Of a stretch of 64,000 bases of DNA, positions 41,884 through 51,015 are shown piece by piece. The stretch covers positions 1 through 64,000 of the forward strand of contig NZ_LGEG01000225.1 of NCBI RefSeq assembly GCF_001280125.1, in the 5' to 3' direction. The DNA comes from Streptomyces sp. NRRL F-6492 (lineage in GTDB: Bacteria > Actinomycetota > Actinomycetes > Streptomycetales > Streptomycetaceae). The position numbers were made by a program, and so were the translations under genes. The number at the start of each line of letters is the position of its first letter. The first letter of the stretch is position 1. A model generated the notes under the pieces. That model was not told the DNA's origin. It ran no database searches and saw nothing but the letters and a program-made list of their open reading frames with translations.

Positions 41884-43122
41884 GTGAACGGTGCGGGTGC
41901 GAACGGTGCGACAGCGGTCGTCGGAATCGGCGCGGACGGCTGGGACGGGCTCCCCGAGGCCTCCCGCCGCGTCCTGCGTGCCGCCGAGGTCCTGCTCGGC
42001 GCCCCCCGCCAGCTCGACCTGCTCCCCGACGACTGCCCCGGCGAGCGGATCGCCTGGCCCTCCCCCCTCCGCCCCGCCGTCCCCGGCCTGCTCGCCGCCC
42101 ACGCGGGCCGCGCGATCGCCGTCCTGGCCAGCGGGGACCCCTCCTTCTACGGCATCGGCCGCACCCTCGCGGAGACCGTCGGCGCCGGCCGGCTCCGGAT
42201 CCACCCGCACCCGTCCTCCGTCTCGTACGCCTGCGCCCGGCTCGGCTGGCCCCTGGAGGAGACCGAGACCGTGTCCCTGGTGGCCCGGCCGCTCGCCGCC
42301 CTCGCCGCCGCCCTGCACCCCGGGCGCCGGGTCCTCGTCCTCGGCGAGGGCCCCGAGACCCCCGCCCGGGTGGCGTCCCTGTTGCGGGACACCGGCTGGG
42401 GCGGCACCCGGATCCGGGTCCTGGAACAGCTCGGCGGCCCCCGCGAGCGGATCCTCGACGCGACCGCCGCCGCCTGGCCGCACGAGCGGACCGACGCCCT
42501 CCACGTCCTCGCGCTCGACTGCGCGCGCGACCCGGACGCCCTGCGGCTCGGCGCCGTGCCGGGCCTGCCGGACGAGGCGTACGAGCACGACGGGCAGCTC
42601 ACCAAGCGCTACGTGCGCGCCGCCACCCTCGCCGCCCTCGCCCCCGCCCCCGGCGAACTCCTCTGGGACGTCGGCGGCGGCTCCGGCTCCATCGGCGTCG
42701 AGTGGATGCGGACCCACCGCTCCTGCCGCGCCGTCGCGATCGAGAAGAGCCCCGAGCGGGCCGCCCGCATCGCCCGAAACGCCGACGCCCTCGGCGTCCC
42801 CGCCCTGGAGGTCGTCACCGCCCCGGCGCCGGAGGGACTGGCCGGCCTGCCCACCCCGGACGCGATCTTCGTCGGCGGCGGCCTGACCGCCCCCGGCCTG
42901 CTCGCGGCCTGCTGGGACGCGCTGCCCGCCGGCGGCCGGCTCGTCGCCAACACCGTCACGCTCGAATCCGAGGCGCTGCTCGCCGGGGCCCACCGCCGCC
43001 ACGGCGGGGAGCTCGTCCGGCTCGCGGTCGCCACCGCCGTCCCCGTGGGCGGCTTCACCGGCTGGCGGCAGGCGATGCCGGTCACGCAGTGGTCCGTAAC
43101 GAAAGGTTCTGAAGAGGGATGA
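41884..43122 (+). CDS. cobL: precorrin-6Y C5,15-methyltransferase (decarboxylating)
   Basis: 412 residues from GTG at 41884. Fusion of CbiE (N-terminal, SAM-dependent tetrapyrrole methylase: ASGDPSFYGIGRTLAE, HPHPSSVSYACARLG) and CbiT (C-terminal, Rossmann methylase: LLWDVGGGSGSIGVEWMRTH). It methylates C5 and C15 and decarboxylates the acetate side chain in aerobic cobalamin synthesis. Translationally coupled to cobM through an ATGA overlap. Confidence 0.93.
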   Translation: MNGAGANGATAVVGIGADGWDGLPEASRRVLRAAEVLLGAPRQLDLLPDDCPGERIAWPSPLRPAVPGLLAAHAGRAIAVLASGDPSFYGIGRTLAETVGAGRLRIHPHPSSVSYACARLGWPLEETETVSLVARPLAALAAALHPGRRVLVLGEGPETPARVASLLRDTGWGGTRIRVLEQLGGPRERILDATAAAWPHERTDALHVLALDCARDPDALRLGAVPGLPDEAYEHDGQLTKRYVRAATLAALAPAPGELLWDVGGGSGSIGVEWMRTHRSCRAVAIEKSPERAARIARNADALGVPALEVVTAPAPEGLAGLPTPDAIFVGGGLTAPGLLAACWDALPAGGRLVANTVTLESEALLAGAHRRHGGELVRLAVATAVPVGGFTGWRQAMPVTQWSVTKGSEEG

Positions 43123-43868
43123 CCGTCTACTTCATCGGCGCGGGCCCCGGCGCGGCCGACCTGATCACCGTGCGCGGCGCGCGGACCCTGGCGGCGTGCG
43201 GGGTCTGCCTCTACGCCGGCTCCCTCGTCCCCGTCGAGCTGCTCGCCGAGTGCCCGCCGGACGCGCGGCTCGTCGACACGGCCCGGATGGACCTGGACGG
43301 GATCGTCGCGGAGATCGCCGCCGCCCACGAGGCGGGGCGGGACGTGGCCCGGCTGCACTCCGGCGACCCGTCCGTCTTCAGCGCGGTCGCCGAGCAGATG
43401 CGGCGCCTGGACGCGCTCGGCATCCCGTACGAGGTCGTCCCCGGCGTCCCGGCCTTCGCGGCGGCCGCCGCCGCGCTGAAGCGGGAGCTGACCGTCCCCA
43501 CGGTCGGCCAGACCGTCATCCTCACCCGGATCGCGCAGCAGGCCACGCCGATGCCCGAGGGCGAGGACCTGGCGACCCTGGGCCGCAGCGGCGCCCTGCT
43601 CGTCCTCCACCTCGCCGCCCGCTACGTCGACCGGGTCGTCGCCGAGCTCGTCCCCCACTACGGCGCGGACTGCCCGGCCGCCGTCGTCGCGATGGCCAGC
43701 CGCCCCGACGAGGTCGTCCTGCGCGGCACCCTCGACGACATCGCGGCGCAGACGAAGGACGCCGGGATCACGAAGACGGCCGTCATCATCGTCGGCCGCA
43801 CCCTGGCGGCCTCCGAGTTCCGCGACAGCCACCTGTACGACCCGGCCCGCGACCGCCACGCCTGCTGA
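43119..43868 (+). CDS. cobM: precorrin-4 C11-methyltransferase
   Basis: 249 residues. Tetrapyrrole methylase fold: VYFIGAGPGAADLITVRGAR at the N-terminus, LHSGDPSVFSAVAEQM, EVVPGVPAFAAAAAALKREL and TRIAQQATPMPEGEDL. Uses SAM to methylate C11 of the corrin ring. Ends before a strong hairpin. Confidence 0.95.
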   Translation: MTVYFIGAGPGAADLITVRGARTLAACGVCLYAGSLVPVELLAECPPDARLVDTARMDLDGIVAEIAAAHEAGRDVARLHSGDPSVFSAVAEQMRRLDALGIPYEVVPGVPAFAAAAAALKRELTVPTVGQTVILTRIAQQATPMPEGEDLATLGRSGALLVLHLAARYVDRVVAELVPHYGADCPAAVVAMASRPDEVVLRGTLDDIAAQTKDAGITKTAVIIVGRTLAASEFRDSHLYDPARDRHAC

Positions 43869-43883
43869 GGACCGCGCACGCGC

Positions 43884-43917
43884 GGAGGGGCCCCGGGGAG
43901 ATCCCCGGGGCCCCTCC
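43884..43917. terminator. terminator after cobM
   Basis: ggaggggccccgggg (43884-43898) pairs with ccccggggcccctcc (43903-43917), a perfect 15-bp stem. It serves cobM and the convergent bL37 gene. Confidence 0.75.
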
Positions 43918-43933
43918 GTCACCACGACCCGGC

Positions 43934-44008
43934 TCAGGTGTTCGGCCGCTTGCCGTGGTTCGCGCCCTTCTTCTTCCGGGCCCGCCGCTTGTTGCCACGC
44001 TTCGACAT
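43934..44008 (-). CDS. ribosomal protein bL37 (24 residues)
   Basis: ATG at 44008 behind a GAGAGGGAG ribosome site. The protein is MSKRGNKRRARKKKGANHGK plus RPNT, with 11 Lys/Arg. It matches the 24-residue actinobacterial 50S protein bL37 first seen in the mycobacterial ribosome, ending in the conserved ANHGKRPN. It binds 23S rRNA. It is too short for standard gene finding and often missed. Confidence 0.85.
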   Translation of the reverse strand: MSKRGNKRRARKKKGANHGKRPNT

Positions 44009-44102
44009 GAGACTCCCTCTCGGTTTCTCGGTCGGGTGTTCGCCGCCAAGCCTAGGGGCGGAGGGCCGACGGCGCACGTCGACAGGTGGCAACACGTACT
44101 AC

Positions 44103-44348
44103 ATGGAGACCACGGCTCGGGAGTTCGACCAGAGGTCGTCGCGGATCCTTGCCGCGGCCGCAGCGGGTGAGACCGTCACCGTCACCAAGAACGGCGTCGC
44201 CGTCGCGCGCGTGGTGCCGATAGGGGCCGAAGTGCCCCCGTACCCCACCGACCCCATGGGCAAGATCGACCTTCCGGACCTCGGCCTCGAAGACCTCGAC
44301 GACGACGAGATCGAGGACGTGCTCAAGGGGACGGGGTCGGCCGGGTGA
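44103..44348 (+). CDS. Phd/YefM-type antitoxin
   Basis: 81 residues from ATG at 44103. The N-terminal Phd DNA-binding fold reads TTAREFDQRSSRILAAAAAG, then ETVTVTKNGVAVARVVPI; the acidic C-terminal tail (PDLGLEDLDDDEIEDVLKG) would wrap the toxin. It overlaps the VapC remnant by 4 bp (GTGA). The antitoxin is intact although its toxin is not. Confidence 0.88.
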   Translation: METTAREFDQRSSRILAAAAAGETVTVTKNGVAVARVVPIGAEVPPYPTDPMGKIDLPDLGLEDLDDDEIEDVLKGTGSAG

Positions 44349-44792
44349 TCGCCGTCGCCGACACCAACGCCCTGTACCGCCTGCTCGATCCACGGATCAC
44401 GGATCACGGGACACGGGGCCCACAAGAAGGCACTGGCCACGATCAGTCACCTGGTGATCTCCCCGATGGTCCCCGCCGAACCGGACTGCCTGATCTCCGA
44501 GCGCGGCGGAGCCCACAAGGCCCTGGCGGCGGCCCGGTTCATCGAGCGCCACACGGCCACCCGCCGGTTCGAGGTGCCGCCGGTGGCCGCGCACCTGTCC
44601 ACCGCGATCGCCGTCGCCGAGGGCCACGCGGACGCGGACGGCGGCGAGGGAGTCGGGATGACCGTCGCCATGAACGTCGCCCTGGCGGCCGCGTACGGCA
44701 CCGAGGTCCTGTTCACCACGGACCGCCGCTTCCGCATGACCGGACCGCTGACGGGACACGAAGCCTTCCGGCTGCTGCCCGACGACCTGTAG
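44345..44792 (+). pseudogene. VapC-type PIN-domain toxin, frameshifted
   Basis: Starts GTG at 44345: MIAVADTNALYRLLDPRIT with the first PIN Asp. A 7-bp tandem duplication (cggatca twice, 44394-44407) shifts the frame. Removing one unit restores LLDPRITGHGAHKKALATIS and joins the frame that continues ISPMVPAEPDCLISERGG to LTGHEAFRLLPDDL. The acidic residue usually found in the third motif (TDAMNVALAA) is Val here (MTVAMNVALAA), a second lesion. The toxin is therefore probably inactive. Confidence 0.85.
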
Positions 44793-44807
44793 CCGGAGGC
44801 ATCCGTC

Positions 44808-45932
44808 CTACGCCCCCGGCCCCCGCACCGACGACCGCCCCACCACCGTCCCCGCCCGGTCGACGCAGACCACGTCCACCGCGACCGGGGCGCCGCGCAG
44901 GACCGCCAGGGACTCGTCGCGGGCGCGGGCGGCGACCAGGTCGCCGAGGGGGACGGCGGCGGCCTCGCAGAGGCGGAGGGCGGCCAGGCCGGTGTTCGCG
45001 GCGGCGATCTCCGCCGCCAGGGACGCGGACGCGCCGCCCGCGCGGGCCAGGTCCGCCAGGAAGCCCTTGTCGACCTGGGAGCGGGCCGAGTGCAGGTCCA
45101 GGTGCCCTGCCGCCAGCTTGGAGAGCTTCGCGAAGCCGCCGCAGACCGTCAGCCGGTCCACCGGGTGGCGCCGGACGTACTTGAGGACCGCGCCCGCGAA
45201 GTCGCCCATGTCGAGGAGGGCGATCTCCGGCAGGTCGTACAGGCCCGTCACCGTCCGCTCCGAGGTCGAGCCGGTGCAGCCGGCGACGTGCGTGAGACCG
45301 GCCGCGCGGGCCACGTCCACGCCCCGGCGGATCGAGTCGATCCAGGCCGAGCAGGAGTACGGCACGACGACGCCGGTCGTGCCGAGGATCGACAGGCCGC
45401 CGAGGATGCCGATCCGGGGGTTCCAGGTGGAGCGGGCGATCTCGGCGCCGTTGTCGACGGAGATCGTGATCTCGACGTCCCCCGAGCCGCCGTGCGCGGC
45501 GGCGACCCGCGCCACGTGCTCGCGCATCAGCTGCCGGGGCACCGGGTTGATCGCCGGCTCGCCCACGTCGAGGGGCAGTCCGGGCAGGGTGACCGTGCCG
45601 ACGCCCCCGCCCGCCCGGAAGACCACCCCGGAGCCCGGCGGCAGGAGCCGTACCGTCGAGCGGATCACGGCCCCGTGCGTGACGTCCGGGTCGTCGCCCG
45701 CGTCCTTCACCACCGCCGCCATCGCCGTGTCCCCGGCGTGCTTCTCGGCCGTGAGCGCGAACGACGGCGTCTGCCCCTTCGGCAGTGTGATCGTCACCGG
45801 GTCCGGGAAGTCGCCGGTCAGCAGGGCCGTGTACGCGGCCGTCGTCGCCGCCGTCGCACAGGCACCGGTCGTCCAGCCCGGACGCAGACCGGTGTGCTTG
45901 AGTTGGGCCTCGCGCCCGCCGCCTGAACTCAC
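44808..45932 (-). CDS. cbiD: cobalt-precorrin-5B C1-methyltransferase
   Basis: 374 residues from GTG at 45932. CbiD signature at the N-terminus (LRPGWTTGACATAATTAAYT), then VGEPAINPVPRQLM, SVDNGAEIARSTWNPRIGILG, GTTGVVVPYSCSAWIDSIRRG, and CGGFAKLSKLAAGHLDLHSA. It methylates C1 with SAM and releases acetaldehyde. CbiD belongs to the anaerobic-style set but is usual in actinobacteria beside aerobic enzymes. Divergent from cobK with a 12-bp spacer. Confidence 0.95.
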   Translation of the reverse strand: MSSGGGREAQLKHTGLRPGWTTGACATAATTAAYTALLTGDFPDPVTITLPKGQTPSFALTAEKHAGDTAMAAVVKDAGDDPDVTHGAVIRSTVRLLPPGSGVVFRAGGGVGTVTLPGLPLDVGEPAINPVPRQLMREHVARVAAAHGGSGDVEITISVDNGAEIARSTWNPRIGILGGLSILGTTGVVVPYSCSAWIDSIRRGVDVARAAGLTHVAGCTGSTSERTVTGLYDLPEIALLDMGDFAGAVLKYVRRHPVDRLTVCGGFAKLSKLAAGHLDLHSARSQVDKGFLADLARAGGASASLAAEIAAANTGLAALRLCEAAAVPLGDLVAARARDESLAVLRGAPVAVDVVCVDRAGTVVGRSSVRGPGA

Positions 45933-45944
45933 GAAGGGGCTCCT
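45933..45944. promoter_or_regulatory. 12-bp spacer carrying both ribosome binding sites of cbiD and cobK
   Basis: gaaggggctcct: on plus it gives GAAGGGG before the cobK GTG; on minus, AGGAGCCCCTTC gives AGGAG before the cbiD GTG. No room is left for promoters, so each gene must be transcribed from inside the opposite coding sequence. Confidence 0.7.
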
Positions 45945-46673
45945 GTGCACGTACTCATTCTCGGCGGGACCACCGAGGCCCGCGCCTTGGCGGGGCTGCT
46001 CCACCCCCGCGTCCGGGTCACCAGCTCGCTCGCGGGACGGGTCGCCCGGCCCCGGCTGCCCGAGGGCGAGGTCCGGATCGGCGGCTTCGGCGGCGCCGAG
46101 GGGCTCGCGGCCTGGATCGGGGAGCACGCGGTGGACGCGGTCATCGACGCCACGCATCCCTTCGCCGAGCGGATCAGTTTCCACGCGGCCCGGGCGGCCG
46201 CCACCGCCCATGTTCCCCTGCTCGCGCTGCGCCGGCCCGGCTGGGTGCCGGAGGAGGGCGACGACTGGCGCGACGTGGGCTCCCTGGCGGAGGCGGCCGC
46301 CGCCCTCGACGGCCTCGGGGACCGCGTGTTCCTCACCACCGGCCGCATGGGCCTGGCCGCCTTCGCCGACCGCCCGGAGTGGTTCCTGGTCCGCTCGGTC
46401 GACGCCCCGGAGGCCCCGGTCCCGGCCCGCGCCGAGATCCTCCTCGACCGGGGCCCCTTCACCCTCGAAGGCGAACGCGACCTGCTGCGCCGCCACCGGA
46501 TCGACGTCCTGGTCACCAAGGACAGCGGCGGCGCGGCCACCGCCCCGAAGCTGACCGCCGCCCGCGAGGCCGGCATCCCGGTCGTGGTGGTCCGCCGCCC
46601 GCCGGTCCCGGAGGGCGTACCGGTGGCGACGACCCCGGAGGAGGCCGCCGCCCGGGTGCGGGACAGGGCCTAG
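45945..46673 (+). CDS. cobK: precorrin-6A (6X) reductase
   Basis: 242 residues from GTG at 45945. MHVLILGGTTEARALAGLLH is the canonical Rossmann start; VDAVIDATHPFAERISFHAA, LLALRRPGWVPEEGDDW, FLTTGRMGLAAFAD and VLVTKDSGGAATAPKLTAAR are conserved in CobK/CbiJ. It reduces the macrocycle with NADPH. Convergent with cobIJ, 4-bp overlap. Confidence 0.93.
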   Translation: MHVLILGGTTEARALAGLLHPRVRVTSSLAGRVARPRLPEGEVRIGGFGGAEGLAAWIGEHAVDAVIDATHPFAERISFHAARAAATAHVPLLALRRPGWVPEEGDDWRDVGSLAEAAAALDGLGDRVFLTTGRMGLAAFADRPEWFLVRSVDAPEAPVPARAEILLDRGPFTLEGERDLLRRHRIDVLVTKDSGGAATAPKLTAAREAGIPVVVVRRPPVPEGVPVATTPEEAAARVRDRA

Positions 46674-48178
46674 CCGTACCGGCGCGGCGTCCACGTGATC
46701 GTGCGGCCGTCCGCGCGCTCGACCGCCCGGGTCTGCGAGGAGCCGATCAGGAGGAGGGTGCGCATGTCGACCTCGGAGGGGTCCAGGGCCTTCAGGGTCA
46801 GGACCCGGACCGACTGCTCGGGGCCGCCCACGTCGCGGGCGACGACCACCGGGGTGTCGGGGGAGCGGACCTCCAGGAGGAGGTCGCGGGCGGCCGCCAC
46901 CTGGTGGGTGCGGGACTTCGAGCCCGGGTTGTACAGGGCGATGACCAGGTCCGCGCCGGCCGCCGCGCGCAGCCGGTCCGCGATCACGTCCCAGGGCTTG
47001 AGCCGGTCGGAGAGCGAGATCGTCGCGTAGTCGTGGCCGAGCGGGGCGCCCGCCGCCGCCGCGGCCGCGTTGGCGGCGGTCACGCCCGGGAGGACCCGTA
47101 CGGGAACGTCCGCGTACTCCGGTTCCGACGCCACCTCCAGGACCGCCGTCGCCATGGCGAAGACGCCCGGGTCGCCGCCCGAGACGACCGCGACCCGGTG
47201 CCCGCGCCGGGCCAGGTCGAGGGCGAACTCGGCGCGCTCCGACTCCACCTTGTTGTCGGAGCCGTGCCGCCGCTGACCGGGGCGCAGGACCGGCACCCGG
47301 TCCAGATAGGTGGTGTAGCCGACCAGGACGTCCGCGTTCAGCAGGGCCCCGCGCGACTCCGGCGTCAGCCAGGGCGCGCCCGCCGGGCCGGTGCCGACCA
47401 CGACGACCTCGCCGCGCTCCCGCACCGGCGGCTCCTCGTCGACGCGGGAGGGCAGGACGGCGACCGAGAAGTACGGGACCGACTCGGGGTCCACGTCCGC
47501 CAGGCGCTCCGTCCGCTCGCCCGCCATGAACGCCCGCTCCACGTACCGCGCGTCCTCCAGGCGGCCCGCCCGCTCCAGGGCCCGCCGCACGGCGGGGAAG
47601 GTGCGGCCGAGCTTCATCACGACCGCCGAGTCCGTGCCCGCGAGCCGGGCCGTCAGCTCGTCCTCCGGCAGCGTGCCCGGGACGATCGTGAGGACCTCCT
47701 CGGCCTCGCACAGCGGCTCCCCGAGCCGGGCGGCGGCGGCGCTCACCGAGGTGACGCCGGGGATGACGGTGGTGTCGTAGCGGTGCGCGAGCCGCTTGTG
47801 CATGTGCTGGTACGAGCCGTAGAAGAGCGGGTCGCCCTCGGCGAGGACCGCGACCGTGCGGCCCGCGTCCAGGTGGGCGGCGAGCCGGGCCGCCGCCTCC
47901 TCGTAGAAGTCGTTCAGGGCGCCCCGGTAGCCGCCGGGGTGGTCCGTGGTCTCCACCGTGAGCGGGTACATGAGCCGCTCCTCGACGTGGTCCTCGCGCA
48001 GGTGCGGGGCCGCGATCGAGCGGGCGATGGAGCGCCCGTGGCGGGCCGAGTGGTAGGCGATCACGTCGGCGGACGCGATCGCCTTCACGGCGGCGAGGGT
48101 GAGGAGGTCGGGGTCGCCGGGCCCGAGCCCCACGCCGTACAGCTTGCCGACGGTGTTTCCGGCCGGGTTCCCGGTCAC
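46670..48178 (-). CDS. cobIJ: bifunctional precorrin-2 C20- / precorrin-3B C17-methyltransferase
   Basis: 502 residues from GTG at 48178. N-terminal half is CobI ([40 protein letters not shown]); the second half is CobJ ([74 protein letters not shown]). The fusion is usual in Streptomyces. Overlaps the stop of cobH as GTGA, third gene of the cobGHIJ operon. Confidence 0.94.
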   Translation of the reverse strand: MTGNPAGNTVGKLYGVGLGPGDPDLLTLAAVKAIASADVIAYHSARHGRSIARSIAAPHLREDHVEERLMYPLTVETTDHPGGYRGALNDFYEEAAARLAAHLDAGRTVAVLAEGDPLFYGSYQHMHKRLAHRYDTTVIPGVTSVSAAAARLGEPLCEAEEVLTIVPGTLPEDELTARLAGTDSAVVMKLGRTFPAVRRALERAGRLEDARYVERAFMAGERTERLADVDPESVPYFSVAVLPSRVDEEPPVRERGEVVVVGTGPAGAPWLTPESRGALLNADVLVGYTTYLDRVPVLRPGQRRHGSDNKVESERAEFALDLARRGHRVAVVSGGDPGVFAMATAVLEVASEPEYADVPVRVLPGVTAANAAAAAAGAPLGHDYATISLSDRLKPWDVIADRLRAAAGADLVIALYNPGSKSRTHQVAAARDLLLEVRSPDTPVVVARDVGGPEQSVRVLTLKALDPSEVDMRTLLLIGSSQTRAVERADGRTITWTPRRYG

Positions 48179-48825
48179 TGCTGGATCTCCGCTTCGTGCG
48201 CGAGGGCGTTGAGGGCGGCGGCCGTCATGGCGCTGCCGCCGCGCCGGCCCCGGACGACGAGGTGTTCGAGGCCGAGGGTGTTGGCGGCGAGGGCGTCCTT
48301 GGACTCGGCGGCGCCGATGAAGCCGACCGGTATGCCGAGGACGGCGGCGGGCCGCCCCGCGCCCTTCGCGACCATCTCCAGGAGGTGGAAGAGGGCGGTG
48401 GGCGCGTTGCCGATGGCGACGACGGAGCCTTCGAGGCGGTCGCGCCACAGCTCCAGGGCGGCGGCGGAGCGGGTGGTGCCCAGCTCGGCGGCCAGGGCCG
48501 GGACGGCCGGGTCGGAGAGCGTGCAGAGCACCTCGTTGTCGGCGGGCAGCCGCTTGCGGGTGACGCCGCTGGAGACCATCCGCGCGTCGCAGAGGATCGG
48601 CGCGCCGGCCCGGAGCGCGGCGCGGGCGCTCGCGACGACGCCCGGCGAGTACGCGATGTCCTGCACGAGGTCCGTCATGCCGCAGGCGTGGATCATCCGG
48701 ACCGCCACCTGGGCGACGTCGGCGGGCAGGCCCGTGAGGTCCGCCTCGGCGCGGATCGTGGCAAAGGAGCGGCGGTAGATCTCCGTGCCGTCCTTCTCGT
48801 AGTCGAACATCCTGTTCTCGCTCAT
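48175..48825 (-). CDS. cobH: precorrin-8X methylmutase
   Basis: 216 residues from ATG at 48825, overlapping the cobG stop as ATGA. Methylmutase signature: [40 protein letters not shown] with the active-site His near residue 46, and [35 protein letters not shown]. It moves a methyl group from C11 to C12 giving hydrogenobyrinate. Confidence 0.95.
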   Translation of the reverse strand: MSENRMFDYEKDGTEIYRRSFATIRAEADLTGLPADVAQVAVRMIHACGMTDLVQDIAYSPGVVASARAALRAGAPILCDARMVSSGVTRKRLPADNEVLCTLSDPAVPALAAELGTTRSAAALELWRDRLEGSVVAIGNAPTALFHLLEMVAKGAGRPAAVLGIPVGFIGAAESKDALAANTLGLEHLVVRGRRGGSAMTAAALNALAHEAEIQQ

Positions 48826-50093
48826 CTCGTTGTGCGGGGCGCGGTACGGGCCGTGGTGACCGCGGGGGCCAGATCGGTACGGGGGGCGGGAGCGCCGTCG
48901 ACCAGGTAGCCGCCGCCGGGGGCGGCGAGGACGTCGACCCAGTCGCCGTGCGGGTGGCCGCAGCGGCGCTCGCACCCGGAGTAGTGGACGGGCAGGCCGG
49001 GGCGGCCGGGGACCGCGTCCGCCCGGACGTCCGCGAGGGACTTGGCGCAGCCGGGCCGCCCGGTGCAGGCGCTGACGCCGGCCCAGGGGGAGTCGGGCCG
49101 GGTGATCAGTCCGGCCGCGTCGAGCGCGGGCGTCCGGTCGGGCCCGGCGCCGACGACGACGGCTCCGCGCCAGGGCGTGAGCCGCACCTCGTCGGCGGGC
49201 AGCAGGGCCCGCAGCTGGGCGGCGGTGAGCCGGCCGAGGGGGGCGAGGACGTGCAGGGCGGCGGGTCCGAGGGGGCCGGGGGCGGGGGGCGGCCCCTGCG
49301 GCAGGACCGGTTCCGGCACCTCTTCCGCCACGAGCGCCTCTTGCACGTCTTGCACGCCTCGCACGTCTTGCACGCCTCGCACGTCTCGTACGTCGGCCCC
49401 GTGGCCCTCCGGCAGCTCCCGTACGCGCCAGGCGCCGGTGCCGGCCGCGCGGGCGGCGGTGAGGAAGGCGCGGGCGGCGGTGAGGGCGGCGCGGGGGGCG
49501 TCGGCGGCGGCGACGCGCACGGCCCGGCCGCCCAGGTGCAGGTGCGCGGTGCGGGGGTCCACTGCGACCAAGGTCACATCCCCGCCGAGGCCGGTGACGT
49601 CGCCGCGGCCGTCGTCCAGGACGAAGAGGAAACGGCCCGAGAGCCCGGCGGCCCAGGGCGTGGCGCAGAGCCGTTCGTCCAGCTCGCGGGCCCACAACTG
49701 CACGTCGGCGGAGCCGAGTCCGTCGAGCCCCGAGGCCGGGGAGGCCACGATGTTGCGGACGCGCTCGTGGGTGGGGGAGGGCAGCAGGCCCGCCTCCACG
49801 AGGAGCGGCGCGAGCTCCGCGCCGCAGCCGTCCGCGAGGCCGCGCAGCTCGGCGTTCCCGCGCGAGGTGACGCTGATCCGCCCGTCCCCGAGGGACTCGG
49901 CGGCGTCCGCCAGGACCTCCACCTGACGCGCCGTCAACCGCCCTGCGGGCAGCCGCAGTCGGGCCAGGTGCCCGTCGTCGGCGGAGTGCAGCCGCAGCGC
50001 CCCGGGACAGGCGTCGCCGCGCTCCCGCACACGGGGTGCGCCGGGACCGGGCGTCGGGGTCGGGGTGGGCGGCATGGCGGCGAGCATACCCAC
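48822..50093 (-). CDS. cobG: precorrin-3B synthase
   Basis: 423 residues, nitrite/sulfite reductase fold. N-terminal ferredoxin-like half ([20 protein letters not shown]) and C-terminal half with the cluster cysteines in [20 protein letters not shown] and [17 protein letters not shown]. CobG uses O2 and a 4Fe-4S centre to form the lactone of precorrin-3B, marking the aerobic pathway. The mid-protein linker has a degenerate repeat ([20 protein letters not shown]). GTG at 50093 was used; an internal ATG at 50075 is a possible alternative. Confidence 0.9.
   Translation of the reverse strand: MGMLAAMPPTPTPTPGPGAPRVRERGDACPGALRLHSADDGHLARLRLPAGRLTARQVEVLADAAESLGDGRISVTSRGNAELRGLADGCGAELAPLLVEAGLLPSPTHERVRNIVASPASGLDGLGSADVQLWARELDERLCATPWAAGLSGRFLFVLDDGRGDVTGLGGDVTLVAVDPRTAHLHLGGRAVRVAAADAPRAALTAARAFLTAARAAGTGAWRVRELPEGHGADVRDVRGVQDVRGVQDVQEALVAEEVPEPVLPQGPPPAPGPLGPAALHVLAPLGRLTAAQLRALLPADEVRLTPWRGAVVVGAGPDRTPALDAAGLITRPDSPWAGVSACTGRPGCAKSLADVRADAVPGRPGLPVHYSGCERRCGHPHGDWVDVLAAPGGGYLVDGAPAPRTDLAPAVTTARTAPRTTR
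49340..49400. repeat. tandem repeats in the cobG linker
   Basis: Units of about 18 bp (gcacgtcttgcacgcctc) repeat two to three times and code for the DVRGVQ repeats. Length variation here would change only the linker between the two halves of CobG. Confidence 0.65.
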
Positions 50094-50207
50094 GGGAAAA
50101 CCGGCGGTCGGCGGGGTGTGACCGGCCTGACTCGGGGACGCCGGGGCGCGTACGCGGGACCCGGCCGCCGGGGCCGCGGCGGGCGTGCGCCGGTTTCCGG
50201 CCCGTGC

Positions 50208-50654
50208 CTAGGCCGTTCTGTTCAAGGTCGCGAGCAACGCGCTCACCGCCAGGGCGGGGACGAGCAAGGTGGTGCAGATCCAGACGGAGGAGAGGCGGTC
50301 CGTGGTGATCTTCTCGCCGGTCAGCAGTTGGGCGAAGTACCGCCGGTACATCCGGCGCCGGAACGGGAGCAGGGCGACCGCCATGGACACGGCCGCGACG
50401 CCGTACAGGAACAGGTAGAGCCCGTCCTGCTGCTCCGACAGCAGATCCAGCAGGACGGCCACGGCGAAGAAGGCGGGGATCCCCGCGAAGACGACCCGTA
50501 CGGCGGCCTTCCTCAAGCTTTCCGCCTCGTCCCGCAGCTCCTCCGGCGCCTCCTCGACCGCGACGGCGGAGAACCTCTCCATCGTCATCATGAGCACCAC
50601 GGTCGCCATGGCCCCGATCAGCCACCAGGTGTGCTCCGGTACCGAGAACAGCAC
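50208..50654 (-). CDS. four-helix membrane protein, conserved hypothetical
   Basis: 148 residues from GTG at 50654, preceded by GAAGGAGGT, a near-perfect ribosome site. The longer open frame upstream crosses the riboswitch and is rejected. Hydrophobic segments at about 9-23, 51-68, 75-95 and 120-140. The phrase [20 protein letters not shown] and a basic [12 protein letters not shown] loop are visible. Function unknown; it lies between cobG and cobN without obvious relation to cobalamin. Confidence 0.75.
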   Translation of the reverse strand: MLFSVPEHTWWLIGAMATVVLMMTMERFSAVAVEEAPEELRDEAESLRKAAVRVVFAGIPAFFAVAVLLDLLSEQQDGLYLFLYGVAAVSMAVALLPFRRRMYRRYFAQLLTGEKITTDRLSSVWICTTLLVPALAVSALLATLNRTA

Positions 50655-50840
50655 CGCCCACCTCCTTCTCCTCCACCGGCCCGCGCCGGGCGACACCAGC
50701 ATCGGCGGCGGCCGGACACCGCGCACTGCCGGTGCCCGGCAGTCTTCGGCTCCCGTTCCTGCCCGGCCCCGGATCCGGCTTCCGCTCCGGTGTGATCCGC
50801 CCGACCCTCCCGCTCCCTCCAGCCCCCGGAGCACACGATC

Positions 50841-51005
50841 TAGGATGCGAGTCGGCATGGGGTCCCAGGACCCCGGGGAGGAAGCCCGGTGAGATTCCGG
50901 CGCGGTCCCGCCACTGTGAGCCGGCCCGGCACCCCCGGGGCGGTGAGTCAGGAACTCCCGCCGTCCACACGACCACCCGGGGCGCGGACAACCCCGAGGA
51001 AGGCC
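50841..51005 (+). ncRNA. cobalamin riboswitch upstream of cobN
   Basis: A leader with the usual B12-element parts: ggaggaagcccggtgagatt (50877-50896), ccgccactgtgagcc (50908-50922), and the B12 box gagtcaggaactcccgcc (50945-50962), followed by pairing segments around the ribosome site. A -10 box TAGGAT at 50841-50846 sets the transcript start. Binding of adenosylcobalamin would close the ribosome site of cobN and lower its expression. Confidence 0.9.
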
Positions 51006-51015
51006 TGCGCTCGCC

